Assembly: GCA_018669005.1 (NCBI GenBank)
Contig: JABJAL010000112.1
Location: 1-52,214, forward strand
Direction: 5' to 3'
Source: Nitrospinaceae bacterium
GTDB taxonomy: Bacteria > UBA8248
Length of the DNA: 52,214 bases
Under the pieces are notes generated by a model. That model saw only the letters and a list, made by a program, of their open reading frames with translations, was not told the DNA's origin and made no database searches. Positions 40,138 through 49,215 of the stretch are shown one piece after another (positions within the stretch are counted from its first letter, which is position 1; every line of letters begins with the position of its first letter). A program made the position numbers and the translations under genes.

Positions 40138-41271
40138 CTAGCCGTTTGTCACCAGGAAATAGAGAATTAGCAGGAAAAGTCCCAACATGGCCGCTCCGTC
40201 GAAATTCGAGAGCGTATGGCCGTCCTGCATTAATTCGAAGAGCACAAAAAACACTGGAAAGAGCTGGACCATAAGGAAAATCAAAGTGCTATCGATGGGA
40301 ATTCCGATGAAACCTGCGGGAGCTAGTCCGAAAATTTGCACAACGGAGATGAGGAGTAGGGTAAACGGGAAAACCAGAAAATTTACCTGTGTAATTCCAC
40401 CGAAGGCGTTAGAGAGGGCTATTTCATATTCTTTTTTGTGGTGGCTTTCGATAATGATGAAAATTTCGGCGATGCCTGCGAAAAAGGCCAGAACGAGGGA
40501 GGCGCGTACCGGCGAGAGGTGCACCTTGTGAAGCATGATTTCCGCAAATGTTGAAACCATGTGGCCCCCGACAAAGGCTGCCAGGGTGCCGGTGGCGAAC
40601 AGAAGGGTCATTCGGCCGGAGGGTTCATTAAAGCGCTCCTCAGGACGATGAGTTTCCGGAACTTCATTTTCGCTGTAATGAGAGATTAGTGAGCCGAGAT
40701 AGTGAGTGAAAATAAAGAGCATGACGAGGCCGATAATCGCAGATTCAGTGCTTGTCAAAACTTCTTTGGGCGGGGTGGCTAAGCGGCCGGTTATGAAAAC
40801 GAGTCCGATGATGAGCGACACCGTACTGCCAACGATGAGAATTTCACGCCCTATTTTATATATGGGGGCGGGTAGCGCATATTCGCCTTCGTTTGTCGTT
40901 TTGGGTAGGAAAAAAGAGTAAATCGAAAAAATAACTGCGTTGTTGTAAATTGTCACGATGGCGATGAGCAAAGCGGCTATCGGATCAACAGATACGATAA
41001 AGGCGATGACAACGAATTCGGGCAAAGTCGAAATAATCTCGCCTATCGTTCCGCCTACGAAATGATTCCAGTTCTTTTTGGACGAAAGAATTTCCGAACC
41101 GTGGATAAGCGATTCGCTCGCAGCGTTGATCCAGGCGATGCCGCCGATGAGGGATAAGAGTCCGAATGACCAAGGGTTGGCCTGTGTGATGTGGGAAGGG
41201 ATAAGTAAAGTGACCACCAATACTATGGCACCAAGGATGAGTGACCAAATCCAGAACGGAATGCTTTTCAT
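40138..41271 (-). CDS. CaCA-type cation (sodium/calcium or proton/calcium) exchanger
   Basis: The 377-residue membrane protein has about ten helices. The two exchanger alpha repeats are visible: GGTIGEIISTLPEFVVIA (about residues 73-90) and, in the second half, FAGIAEIFIIIESH with SNAFGGITQVNFLVFPFTLL. Conserved acidic residues in these repeats are the cation site. A loop with TNEGEYALPAPIYK and a His-rich HHKKEYEIA stretch follows the usual topology. The frame stays open upstream to 41676, but ATG 41271 with GGGTGA is chosen because the protein then starts at the first helix. Confidence 0.85.
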   Translation of the reverse strand: MKSIPFWIWSLILGAIVLVVTLLIPSHITQANPWSFGLLSLIGGIAWINAASESLIHGSEILSSKKNWNHFVGGTIGEIISTLPEFVVIAFIVSVDPIAALLIAIVTIYNNAVIFSIYSFFLPKTTNEGEYALPAPIYKIGREILIVGSTVSLIIGLVFITGRLATPPKEVLTSTESAIIGLVMLFIFTHYLGSLISHYSENEVPETHRPEERFNEPSGRMTLLFATGTLAAFVGGHMVSTFAEIMLHKVHLSPVRASLVLAFFAGIAEIFIIIESHHKKEYEIALSNAFGGITQVNFLVFPFTLLLISVVQIFGLAPAGFIGIPIDSTLIFLMVQLFPVFFVLFELMQDGHTLSNFDGAAMLGLFLLILYFLVTNG

Positions 41272-41543
41272 GATGGTCACCCTTTTTGAGCAAATAACAA
41301 TAAAATACGGTGAGAAGTTATTATCGCATGCTTTTTCATTATGCCCGACCAGGACCTGTTTGAGTGAATTAATTATTTGTCGGGCCACCCAGAATTTAAT
41401 CAATCCCAGGGCATTTTCAGTATTTCGCCTCCTCGTGATAAAAACAGATATCGGTATCATTGTTTGAGTAGGTAGAAGGACCCGAGACATTGCTCCGGTT
41501 TTTTCCCCGTTTAATGGTGCATTGCTTAAGGTGTGGAAATTCG

Positions 41544-42545
41544 ATGACCAAGAAACTTGGATATTGTCTTTTGTCGTTCGTGGATATGCCGATTGGGGAG
41601 ATGGGGGAGATTGCGCATGAAGCCGAGGAACTGGGCTATGATCGCGCCTACACGACTGAATCGTTGACAGATTCACTGGCCATTCACATGGTGATGGCCA
41701 TGAAAACGAGCAGAATCATTGTTGGAAGTTTCATCGCCATCATCTATCACCGGCATCCGCACATCGTCGCCCAGGGTGCAGTTGCCATCAGCGAAATGTC
41801 GGGCGGGCGCTATATTTTGGGTCTGGGGCTTGGCCATCCCCCGCGTGTTAAAGGGATGGGCATGAAGATGGGCAAGCCCTCAGAGGATATACGTAATTAT
41901 GTGAATGAAGTGCGCGCCCTGCTCAACGGAGAACGCGTTTATGATATTCCTACTCAGACTTACCAAGGAGAGGAGCTTCGGTTTAGGCTTCCTGAAAATC
42001 CTTTGCCGATTTACACGGCGGCGGTGGGCGAGAAAATGACCCAGTTGGGAGGGGAGCTATCAGACGGGTTGATGCTTTACATGGTGCCGCATTCGCGGTT
42101 GAAAAGGCTTATTGAAGCACGGGACAACGGTGCCAAACGGGCGGGGCGCGAGCCCTCTGAGGTAGAGGTTAACCTGGGTGTTCACACTTTTCTCTCAAAC
42201 GACTTGGAAGTCGCTCGCGACAAGGCCCGAGAGACCCTGACTTACTGGCTGGCGCTTCCGGCCTATAATGCCTCTATCCGTGAGAGTGGTTACGAAAAGG
42301 AGGCTGACGAGTTGAGGGATGCCTTCGCCCGGGGTGATCAAAAGGCCCTTCGCAACGGGATCACGGATGCTATTATCGATGAGTTTTGTTTGGTCGGTCC
42401 GCCTGAGCGTTGTGGTGAAAGGTTGGATGCGTTTCGGGAGAGTGGCGTGGATGTGCCAATCATGATGATAGATCCGGCCGTGCCGGGAGAGGATTATCCA
42501 GCGGCGATGCGGCGTACACTGAAAGGTCTTGCGCCGTTCAATTAA
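41544..42545 (+). CDS. LLM-class F420-dependent oxidoreductase
   Basis: The 333-residue TIM-barrel protein of the luciferase-like class has MGEIAHEAEELGYDRAYTTE, VGSFIAIIYHRHPHIVAQGA and a substrate/cofactor stretch GRYILGLGLGHPPRVKGMGM. Later come PIYTAAVGEKMTQLGGELSD and VGPPERCGERLDAFRESG. Members use F420 (or FMN) for hydride transfer to varied substrates, and a complete F420 operon lies nearby, so F420 is likely. ATG 41544 follows a long open upstream frame; the start matches the family. Confidence 0.87.
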   Translation: MTKKLGYCLLSFVDMPIGEMGEIAHEAEELGYDRAYTTESLTDSLAIHMVMAMKTSRIIVGSFIAIIYHRHPHIVAQGAVAISEMSGGRYILGLGLGHPPRVKGMGMKMGKPSEDIRNYVNEVRALLNGERVYDIPTQTYQGEELRFRLPENPLPIYTAAVGEKMTQLGGELSDGLMLYMVPHSRLKRLIEARDNGAKRAGREPSEVEVNLGVHTFLSNDLEVARDKARETLTYWLALPAYNASIRESGYEKEADELRDAFARGDQKALRNGITDAIIDEFCLVGPPERCGERLDAFRESGVDVPIMMIDPAVPGEDYPAAMRRTLKGLAPFN

Positions 42546-42574
42546 TTTTTTAGAAATCTTAGGAGGTCTATATC

Positions 42575-43414
42575 ATGAAATTCGGCTTAGCTATTTTTCC
42601 AACGGCGGACACTTTGCCGCCTGCCAATCTGGGCCAGGAGGCCGAACAGCGTGGTTTTGAGTCTTTGCTTTTTCCCGAGCACACCCATATTCCCTCCGAG
42701 CGTAAAACGCCGTGGCCTGGTGGTTCCGATCTTCCCTACGAGTATCCCCGAAATCTTGACCCGTTCGTTGCCATGGCTGCTGCGGCAACGGCAACGGAAA
42801 AACTTAAGGTGGGAACCGGCATATGCCTGGCGATACAGCGTGACCCGATTATTATGGCAAAGGAGCTGGCTAGTGTGGATTATATTTCCGGGGGGCGTAC
42901 TCTGTTCGGGATCGGGGGAGGTTGGAATGTAGAGGAAATGGCCAACCATGGCACCGAGTATGGTAGTCGCTGGAAAGTGCTCCGCGAGCGTGTCGAGGCG
43001 ATGAAGGAAATTTGGACCAAGGATGAGGCCAGCTACCATGGTGAGCATGTTAACTTCGATTCAATTTGGTGCTGGCCCAAGCCGGTGCAAAAGCCTCACC
43101 CCCCGGTTCTCGTAGGTGGTCATGGCGAGCGTACGCATCAGCGGGTGGTTCGGTATGGGGACGAATGGATGCCTCTTCGTCGGGGGGATACTTCCTATGC
43201 GGACGAAATAAAAAAGCTGAACGAGCTTGCCGCCAAAGCGGGTCGCGATCCGATTCCAGCGACCATGTTTTTTGCTCCCACGGATGAGGCTGAGCTGGAG
43301 AAATATCGTGAGGAGGGTTTTCACCGATTTATTTTCTACCTTGAGCCCAAGGGCGCCGATGAATTGCTTCCCAAGTTGGATGACCTGGCTGATTTGATTC
43401 GAAAATTTAACTAG
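42575..43414 (+). CDS. LLM-class F420-dependent oxidoreductase (second, TIGR03619-like)
   Basis: The 279-residue TIM-barrel oxidoreductase follows the first by 29 bases with an AGGAGG site. It has ANLGQEAEQRGFESLLFPEH, VGTGICLAIQRDPIIMAKEL, SGGRTLFGIGGGWNVEEMAN and KPHPPVLVGGHGERTHQRVV. The early GLAIFPTADTLPPANLGQ and FPEHTHIPSERKTPWPGG segments fit the TIGR03619 subgroup. The two LLM genes and the CoA-transferase form a plus-strand run and may act in one CoA-thioester or aromatic breakdown route. Confidence 0.88.
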   Translation: MKFGLAIFPTADTLPPANLGQEAEQRGFESLLFPEHTHIPSERKTPWPGGSDLPYEYPRNLDPFVAMAAAATATEKLKVGTGICLAIQRDPIIMAKELASVDYISGGRTLFGIGGGWNVEEMANHGTEYGSRWKVLRERVEAMKEIWTKDEASYHGEHVNFDSIWCWPKPVQKPHPPVLVGGHGERTHQRVVRYGDEWMPLRRGDTSYADEIKKLNELAAKAGRDPIPATMFFAPTDEAELEKYREEGFHRFIFYLEPKGADELLPKLDDLADLIRKFN

Positions 43415-43445
43415 CGAACTACTTAGAAAGGGCGGAATCCGAAAG

Positions 43446-44651
43446 ATGAATGCAGAGGCCAAAGGCGGGGGTGCACTCGACGGATTACGCGTTATAGAGG
43501 TCTGTCAAAATTTGGCGGGCCCTTATTGTTGTACAGTCTTGGCAGATATGGGGGCTGAAGTCATTAAGGTGGAGCCGCCCGGTGGAGATCACTCTCGTGG
43601 CATTGGTCGGCACTTCGCGGGCGATGAAAGCTACGCTTTTATGACGCTCAATCGAAGCAAGCGGAGTGTAGTGCTCGATCTTAAAAAGGAAGGTGCCAAG
43701 GACGTTCTTGAGGAGCTTGTGAGGGAAGCGGATATTCTGGTTGAGAATGTGCGGCCCGGCGCGATGGAGCGGATGGGGCTTGGCTATGAGGATTTGAAGA
43801 AAGTAAAGCCTGAAATTATTTATGCCTCCATCTCGGGTTTTGGGCGCACGGGGCCTTATGCCGAACATGGTGGCTACGATCTTATCTCGCAAGGGTTCTC
43901 TAGTTTGATGAGTTTCACTGGCGAGCCGGGTCGCGATCCGGTGAAGATTCCGGTTCCCCTCTGTGATTTGAACGGCGGGATGTATACGGTGATTGCCATT
44001 CTCGCAGCCTTGCATCATCGCGACCGCACCGGGGAGGGGCAGTGGATCGACACCTCTCTCACCGACGCTGGTCTGGGCTATTCTGTCTGGCAGGCATCTC
44101 AGTTCTTCCCCTCAGGAGAGGTGCCTGTGCCGAAGGGGACGAAGCATGAGATATCGGCACCCTATCAGGCTTTTCGGTGTGCGGATGGCTACGTCATTAT
44201 TGGTGGGACGAGCCAACTCAATTGGGAGCGTATGTGCCAAGCGATTGGCTGCGAGGATCTCCTTGAGCGGGAAGAGTACGCCACCCCGCGGAATAGAGGG
44301 AAAAACGAGGATGTCCTTGCCCGTGAGCTTGAGGAGGCTTTGATGAAGGGGGGGCGCGATGAGTGGATCGAGCGCCTTCAGGCGGTCAATGTTCCCTGTG
44401 GGCCAATACACAACATGACAGAGACGTTTGATCATCCTCAGATTCAGGCGCGCGAGATGGCCGTCGAGGTGGAGCATCCAGTGGCAGGGCCCATGCGGGT
44501 GATTGCGATTCCACCGAAGATGTCCAGAACACCTCCGAAAGTTAGCCGCCCTGCGCCTCTCCTCGGTCAGCACACCGACGAGGTGTTGCGTGAGATTGGA
44601 AAATCCGAGGACGATATCAAACGGCTCCGTGAGGAGGGCAGTGCCGCCTGA
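43446..44651 (+). CDS. Family III CoA-transferase (CaiB/BaiF)
   Basis: The 401-residue protein shows LDGLRVIEVCQNLAGPYCCT, ADMGAEVIKVEPPGGDHSRG and LNRSKRSVVLDLKKEGAKDV, with the catalytic aspartate in IDTSLTDAGLGYSVW. NVPCGPIHNMTETFDHPQIQ and PAPLLGQHTDEVLREIGKSE close it. It is a different paralogue from the copy at 32173-33363. It lies 31 bases after the second LLM gene. A terminator follows at 44723. Confidence 0.9.
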   Translation: MNAEAKGGGALDGLRVIEVCQNLAGPYCCTVLADMGAEVIKVEPPGGDHSRGIGRHFAGDESYAFMTLNRSKRSVVLDLKKEGAKDVLEELVREADILVENVRPGAMERMGLGYEDLKKVKPEIIYASISGFGRTGPYAEHGGYDLISQGFSSLMSFTGEPGRDPVKIPVPLCDLNGGMYTVIAILAALHHRDRTGEGQWIDTSLTDAGLGYSVWQASQFFPSGEVPVPKGTKHEISAPYQAFRCADGYVIIGGTSQLNWERMCQAIGCEDLLEREEYATPRNRGKNEDVLARELEEALMKGGRDEWIERLQAVNVPCGPIHNMTETFDHPQIQAREMAVEVEHPVAGPMRVIAIPPKMSRTPPKVSRPAPLLGQHTDEVLREIGKSEDDIKRLREEGSAA

Positions 44652-44722
44652 ACAGAATATTAGAAAGGTTAGAAGCCCGTATCGCGATACTGTGTGTTTG
44701 ATAAAATAAATGAGCTAAGCAA

Positions 44723-44758
44723 AAAAATGCCCCCCGACTGATGCCGGAGGGCATTTTT
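44723..44758. terminator. Bidirectional rho-independent terminator
   Basis: A long stem (44723-44736 with 44745-44758) has an A tract on one side and a T tract on the other. It serves both the plus-strand CoA-transferase and the minus-strand cytochrome c' gene, which converge here. One mismatch (C-A) interrupts the GC part. Confidence 0.85.
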
Positions 44759-44772
44759 GATGAAAAGGTTGG

Positions 44773-45255
44773 CTACATTTTCTTTTTCTTGGCACGGTAG
44801 ACTTTATGGCAGCCGCCACAGTTCTTGCCGACATTTTTAATAGCCTTGCCAATTCTCGCCTTGTTCCCACTCTTGGAGTGGACCTGCGCAAGAACGGCTG
44901 CGCTTACGGCGAGAAACTCAGCTTTTTGCTTAAAATCACCCATGTTCTTCCAGATGTTTCCCTTGGCGCGAGTAATGCCGTCCATGGTTTTTTTCTTATA
45001 GGTCTTGCTAATTTTTCCAGCCAATTTATAAATTTTGCCGGCTGCTTTGCCCACTGCCTTGTTGTCGCCTGCTTTCGCAGCGGCTTTCATGGCTTTCATG
45101 TTTTTGCCGAGTCCACGCATTACGGCTTTGCGGGCTGTTATCTCTGGGCTTTGAAGCACCTCTACAAGAGTAGGGTTAACCTGGGTGCAGCCAGCGACAA
45201 TTACTCCGCCAAGAAGAAGAATGGCGCCGCTTTTCAGGATGTTCGAATACCGCAT
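44773..45255 (-). CDS. Cytochrome c'-like (class II) lipoprotein
   Basis: The 160-residue protein has a lipoprotein signal peptide ending in VIVAGC, so it is membrane-anchored outside the cytoplasm. A helical body with a very Lys-rich middle (GKIYKLAGKISKTYKKKT) leads to a single C-terminal heme motif, NCGGCHKVYR. One C-terminal CxxCH on a four-helix body is the class II cytochrome c / c' layout, though the body is more basic than usual. Function may be electron transfer or NO/ligand binding. A good AAAGGAG lies upstream. Confidence 0.8.
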   Translation of the reverse strand: MRYSNILKSGAILLLGGVIVAGCTQVNPTLVEVLQSPEITARKAVMRGLGKNMKAMKAAAKAGDNKAVGKAAGKIYKLAGKISKTYKKKTMDGITRAKGNIWKNMGDFKQKAEFLAVSAAVLAQVHSKSGNKARIGKAIKNVGKNCGGCHKVYRAKKKKM

Positions 45256-45420
45256 GGCTTATTAGCTCCTTTAAACGAGAAATGAAAAATCAGGTAAATG
45301 TGACTCAGTCAAGTTTCGTCAACAGTCTTAATTACCTAAAAACCGCACCAGCTAGAATTTGAAGTAATTATAGCACAGAATTAATTGTAGTTATCCACGC
45401 AAAATTAAAGAAATTTTAGT

Positions 45421-46035
45421 CTAATAAAGTTCCTCTCGGTAGATTCTTTCGGTGAGAGCGTCTTCTTCCTCTAAATTCTTGCCCGGTACCTGATCCACGA
45501 CAATCTTGCCCAGAGTAGGAAACGCGCTCCGATCAATTTTTGTTTCCTCATCCCAGAGTTTTGATCGGATGATTGATTTCCCGCAGTGAAAAAAAATTTC
45601 TTTCACCGTGATGAGTAGTCCCGCTTCGGGGGGCTTGCCATTTACCGACAATGGCGCTAGCAGCGCCTCGTCTGTTGTAATGTGCGCCTCGCCGTTTACT
45701 CGAAGTGTTTCCTCGACACCAGGGACGAAGAATATTATCCCCACTCCAGGGTTGTCGAGTATATTCATCATCGAATCCACCCGCCGGTTTCCCCGCCGGT
45801 CAGGGATGAGAAGGGTATTATCGTCTACCACCTTCACGAAACCCGCCGGGTCGCCTTTGGGAGATGCGTCCGCGCCATCTGGACTGTAGGTGGCTATTAC
45901 CAGAAAAGGCGAAAGTGAGATGAAGTGGCGACAATGATTATCGAGATGGTCGAGCTGGCGCTGCACCGTCCTCGGAACAGGTTCTCCGAAAAAATCTCTA
46001 AGATCTTCTTTCGTTCGAATTTGATCGTCTGGCAT
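45421..46035 (-). CDS. PPOX-class FMN/F420-binding protein (MSMEG_1061-like)
   Basis: The 204-residue protein matches the PPOX (pyridoxamine oxidase-like) beta barrel of the MSMEG_1061 subgroup: FISLSPFLVIATYSPDGADA, SPKGDPAGFVKVVDDNTLLI and PDRRGNRRVDSMMNILDNPG, ending in GLLITVKEIFFHCGKSIIRS. Members bind FMN, F420 or heme; given the F420 operon, F420 is possible but not shown. The substrate is unknown. Confidence 0.87.
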   Translation of the reverse strand: MPDDQIRTKEDLRDFFGEPVPRTVQRQLDHLDNHCRHFISLSPFLVIATYSPDGADASPKGDPAGFVKVVDDNTLLIPDRRGNRRVDSMMNILDNPGVGIIFFVPGVEETLRVNGEAHITTDEALLAPLSVNGKPPEAGLLITVKEIFFHCGKSIIRSKLWDEETKIDRSAFPTLGKIVVDQVPGKNLEEEDALTERIYREELY

Positions 46036-46093
46036 ATGCTGTGTCTCCCGGTGGTGTGCCTTGGCGGCTTAAAAGTCGCCGGGGCCTATTTTT

Positions 46094-47062
46094 TTATTCT
46101 CTGCCGCCATGGTCCGAATCCCGTGGGTCGGCCGCCGTATGAACCACGGGCGGCATGGGCCGCTCATCGACGTGAAGGCGGAAGACATCGGGCCGGGCGT
46201 AATGGCCCACCACGTCGAAAGCGAACTTGGCGCGTGTAATCTCGCCGAGGTCGATCTCTGCCGTGAGAATGGCCGGGCCATCGAAGTGGGGTCCGGCGAG
46301 AACTTCGCCGTGCGGGGAGATGATGCAGGCGCCCCCGCTCATCAGGACGGTTTCGGGCGCGTTTCCCTGGATGGCGTCGTAATCCTCGGGGCAGTCGCCC
46401 CGCGTGAGATACTGGCAGGTGGACAGGACGTAGCAGCCGCCCTCCCGCGCGATGTGCTGCATGGTGGGCAGCCAGGTGTCCCGGCTGTCCGCCGTCGGGG
46501 CCAGGTAGATCTGGACGCCTTTCGAGTACATGGCCGTCCGAAGAAGGGGCATGTAGTTCTCCCAGCAGATGACCGCCCCGATCCGGCCCAGCGGGGTGTC
46601 CGTCACCGTGAGCGTCGAGCCGTCGCCGTATCCCCAGATCAGGCGCTCCATCGCGGTCGGCATCAGCTTGCGGTGCCTGGAAAGGAGTTCGCCGTCCGGC
46701 CCCCAGAGACCCACTGTGCAATAAAGCGTTTCCCCGCCGCGCTCGATGACGCCCACCGCGAGATGGACGTTGTTCTCCCGCGCGGCGGTGCCGATGGCGG
46801 CGCTGCCGGGTCCATCCAGATCGAGCGCGCTATCGTAATAACGGCGGAACTCGTCCATCCCCTCGGGGGATCGCCCTCCCACCCGGGTCCCAAAGTCCAG
46901 CCCCTTGGGATAGCCCGAGACGAACGCCTCGGGAAACAAAACGAGCTTGGCGCCCCCTCCCGCCGCCTCGGCGGTGAGGCGCACAAGTTTCTCGATGGTT
47001 TTTTCCCTGTCGAAAACAACGGAACAATCCTGAACAACCGCTGCGGTGAATTTTTCCGGCAT
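46094..47062 (-). CDS. Nitrilase (carbon-nitrogen hydrolase)
   Basis: The 322-residue protein has the nitrilase Glu-Lys-Cys triad: LVLFPEAFVSGYPKG, SRHRKLMPTAMERLIWGYGD and AVICWENYMPLLRTAMY. Length and GYPKGLDFG, IWGYGDGSTL and QYLTRGDCPEDYDAI fit true nitrilases, which turn nitriles into acids and ammonia. ATG 47062 is preferred over 47146. The gene is clearly more GC-rich than its neighbours, which suggests recent transfer. The three-gene nitrile hydratase 2 kb further on gives a second nitrile route. Confidence 0.9.
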   Translation of the reverse strand: MPEKFTAAVVQDCSVVFDREKTIEKLVRLTAEAAGGGAKLVLFPEAFVSGYPKGLDFGTRVGGRSPEGMDEFRRYYDSALDLDGPGSAAIGTAARENNVHLAVGVIERGGETLYCTVGLWGPDGELLSRHRKLMPTAMERLIWGYGDGSTLTVTDTPLGRIGAVICWENYMPLLRTAMYSKGVQIYLAPTADSRDTWLPTMQHIAREGGCYVLSTCQYLTRGDCPEDYDAIQGNAPETVLMSGGACIISPHGEVLAGPHFDGPAILTAEIDLGEITRAKFAFDVVGHYARPDVFRLHVDERPMPPVVHTAADPRDSDHGGRE

Positions 47063-47275
47063 GACTCCCCCCCTCATCGTGTCCGGAATGAATGAAGCCT
47101 CCCGCCTATCGAAGCGAGGATTGGTGGATAGAAGGGATCTTAGCATATTCGGGCGTCCCTAAACCCCGGCGGCGTGTCTCAATCCAGCCGAATTTCATTT
47201 CCGCGCGAAAGCGGGGTAAGATGAGGCCACCGGAAATTATCCGAAATGCAGCAGACAAACGCATAGAGGTGTGAT

Positions 47276-48364
47276 GTGACAATAGAAGGTCAGGGTGTCA
47301 TTTCGCGGCGCGCGGGCGAGCCCGCGCTTTTGGAGGACATCATTCTAGATGCGCCCGGGTCGGGCGAGGTGTTGGTGAAGATTCAGGCGAGCGGGGTTTG
47401 CCACACTGATCTGCACTACAAGCTTGGAAAAATTGGCGATGAGTTCCCCTATCTTTTGGGCCACGAGGGGGCGGGTGTTATCGAGCAGGTGGGCGAGGGC
47501 GTCACTACATTAAAGAAGGGCGATTATGTTGTCCTTGCCTGGCGTGCCCCTTGTGGGCACTGCCGCTTCTGTGCAATCGGCCAGCCTCATCTTTGCGCCG
47601 CGAGTCTTAATGCCGAGCCTCGGATGCGCGCGAAAAAAGACGGTCTCGTTTTGAGCCCCTCTCTCGGCATCGGCACTTTTTGCACCCACACTGTTGTTTC
47701 GGCTAAGCAGGCCATACCCATGCCCTCAGAGTGTCCGCCCGAGCAGGCCAGTCTTATCGGTTGCGGCGTAATGACCGGGGTGGGCGCCGCGCTCTACACC
47801 GCAGGCGTCACGCGGGGAAGCTCGGTCGCCGTTTTTGGCTGCGGCGGTGTTGGCTGTAGTGTCATCCAGGGTGCCAAACTTGCCCGCGCCGAGCAGATAA
47901 TTGCGGTCGATATCGCCGAGAACAAGCTTGAGTGGGCCCGCGAGTTCGGCGCAACTGACACCGTCAACGCGAAAAACGGCGACCCCGTCGAGCAAATTAA
48001 AGAGCTGACCGGCGGCAATGGGGTGAACTTTGTTTTCGAGGCCGTGGGAGCGCCCGAAACGCTCCTTCAGGCGCTCTGGTCGCGCGACCTTGCCGGGACC
48101 GCCGTTTTGATTGGCGTGCCAGACCCCCAGATGGTGATGGAGCTTCCAATTCAGCAATTTTTCGGACTTGGGGGCGCGCTCAAGGTGAGCTGGTACGGGG
48201 ACTGCCTCCCCTCGCGGGACTTTCCGCTGCTCGCGAACTGGTACAAATCAGGCGAGCTTGATCTCGACCGCATGGTCACCCGCACCATCGGACTGGGCGA
48301 CACCGAGGCGGCTTTTGAGGCCATGGAAAGAGGCGAGACCTTGAGGTCGGTGATCAGCCTGTAG
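47276..48364 (+). CDS. Zinc-dependent alcohol dehydrogenase, class III-like
   Basis: The 362-residue enzyme resembles glutathione- or mycothiol-linked formaldehyde dehydrogenases: IQASGVCHTDLHYKLGK with the zinc cysteine, FPYLLGHEGAGVIEQVGEGV, APCGHCRFCAIGQPHLC for the structural zinc, and VAVFGCGGVGCSVIQGAKLA for NAD binding. It starts at GTG 47276. The thiol cofactor cannot be told from the sequence. It diverges from the nitrilase. Confidence 0.87.
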   Translation: MTIEGQGVISRRAGEPALLEDIILDAPGSGEVLVKIQASGVCHTDLHYKLGKIGDEFPYLLGHEGAGVIEQVGEGVTTLKKGDYVVLAWRAPCGHCRFCAIGQPHLCAASLNAEPRMRAKKDGLVLSPSLGIGTFCTHTVVSAKQAIPMPSECPPEQASLIGCGVMTGVGAALYTAGVTRGSSVAVFGCGGVGCSVIQGAKLARAEQIIAVDIAENKLEWAREFGATDTVNAKNGDPVEQIKELTGGNGVNFVFEAVGAPETLLQALWSRDLAGTAVLIGVPDPQMVMELPIQQFFGLGGALKVSWYGDCLPSRDFPLLANWYKSGELDLDRMVTRTIGLGDTEAAFEAMERGETLRSVISL

Positions 48365-48441
48365 GGGGTGGGCTGCCTGCACAAAAAAATTGCTTCGCCG
48401 GATATCGTTAAGCAGGGCAGTAAATTTCTAGGGGAAATCCA

Positions 48442-48969
48442 ATGCCCGAATTCATCTATTACGTCGCGGCTAGTCTTGATGGTTATATCGCAACGCCTGA
48501 GGGTGATGTTAATTGGCTCTCCCCTTTTGAGTCCTCCGACCAAGACTATGGTTACTCAAAGTTCTACGAATCGGTCGAAGCAACTGTTATGGGTAGCAGG
48601 ACCTATGAGCAGATTCTTTCATTCGGTGAGTGGCCGTATCCGGAAAAATCCTGTTGTGTGTTTTCTCAGCGACATCTCAAAACAAAGCAACCCGAAGTTA
48701 CCCTGACCAACAAAAGTCCTAAAGAAGTCGTGCCTGAGTTGGAGGGACGCAATCTACGCCGAATTTGGCTTGTTGGAGGAGCGAAACTTGCTACCGCCTT
48801 CCGCAAAGAAGGTTTGATAACTGAATATATAATTTCAGTCATGCCGGTGATACTTGGTGCTGGTATTCCCTTATTCGAACCGCACAGCATGCCAGAGAAT
48901 CTAAGATTAGTTGGAACGGAGTCATATTCAGATGGTGTGATTCAACTTAGGTATTTGCGAATCCAATAA
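48442..48969 (+). CDS. Dihydrofolate reductase / RibD C-terminal-like reductase
   Basis: The 175-residue protein has FIYYVAASLDGYIATPEGDV, TVMGSRTYEQILSF, RRIWLVGGAKLATAFRKEGL and EYIISVMPVILGAGIPLFEP, the standard RibD_C/DHFR-like signature. Such stand-alone proteins reduce pterin- or flavin-precursor substrates with NADPH. Canonical DHFR activity is not certain. It lies between the dehydrogenase and the nitrile hydratase cluster, and the DNA is more AT-rich than its left neighbour. Confidence 0.88.
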   Translation: MPEFIYYVAASLDGYIATPEGDVNWLSPFESSDQDYGYSKFYESVEATVMGSRTYEQILSFGEWPYPEKSCCVFSQRHLKTKQPEVTLTNKSPKEVVPELEGRNLRRIWLVGGAKLATAFRKEGLITEYIISVMPVILGAGIPLFEPHSMPENLRLVGTESYSDGVIQLRYLRIQ

Positions 48970-48992
48970 TATCTAGCAAGGAAATAAATCGC

Positions 48993-49190
48993 TCAGACCA
49001 TTGCCACCTGCGCGATGAGCATGCCGCAGACGGCGGGGAGGTTGGGCTGGGTCTCGGCGGCTTCAAGGCAGTTGAGAGCTTCTGAAACGCGGTTGGGGTC
49101 GAGGGAGCGGGTGGCCTCGGCGGCCTCGGGCGGAAGGTCTTTGAAGGTGAGATTCGTGTACCATTCAAGGATCTTTTCGGACACGTCCAT
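48993..49190 (-). CDS. Small helical protein after nitrile hydratase alpha, unknown
   Basis: The 65-residue protein begins MDVSEKILEWYTNLTFKDL at ATG 49190, 25 bases after the alpha-subunit stop, and ends with LPAVCGMLIAQVAMV. It looks all-helical with one cysteine. It is last in the nitrile hydratase operon. The known activator proteins of nitrile hydratase are larger; this is not recognisably one of them. It may be an accessory or stabilising factor. Confidence 0.55.
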   Translation of the reverse strand: MDVSEKILEWYTNLTFKDLPPEAAEATRSLDPNRVSEALNCLEAAETQPNLPAVCGMLIAQVAMV

Positions 49191-49215
49191 ATGTAAGCCT
49201 TTGTAGTGCAATGGT

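Noticed and set aside
46109-47095. 328-codon open frame on the plus strand opposite the nitrilase
   Set aside because: It is a GC-rich antisense shadow; the minus strand has the full nitrilase triad and the plus frame has no family pattern.
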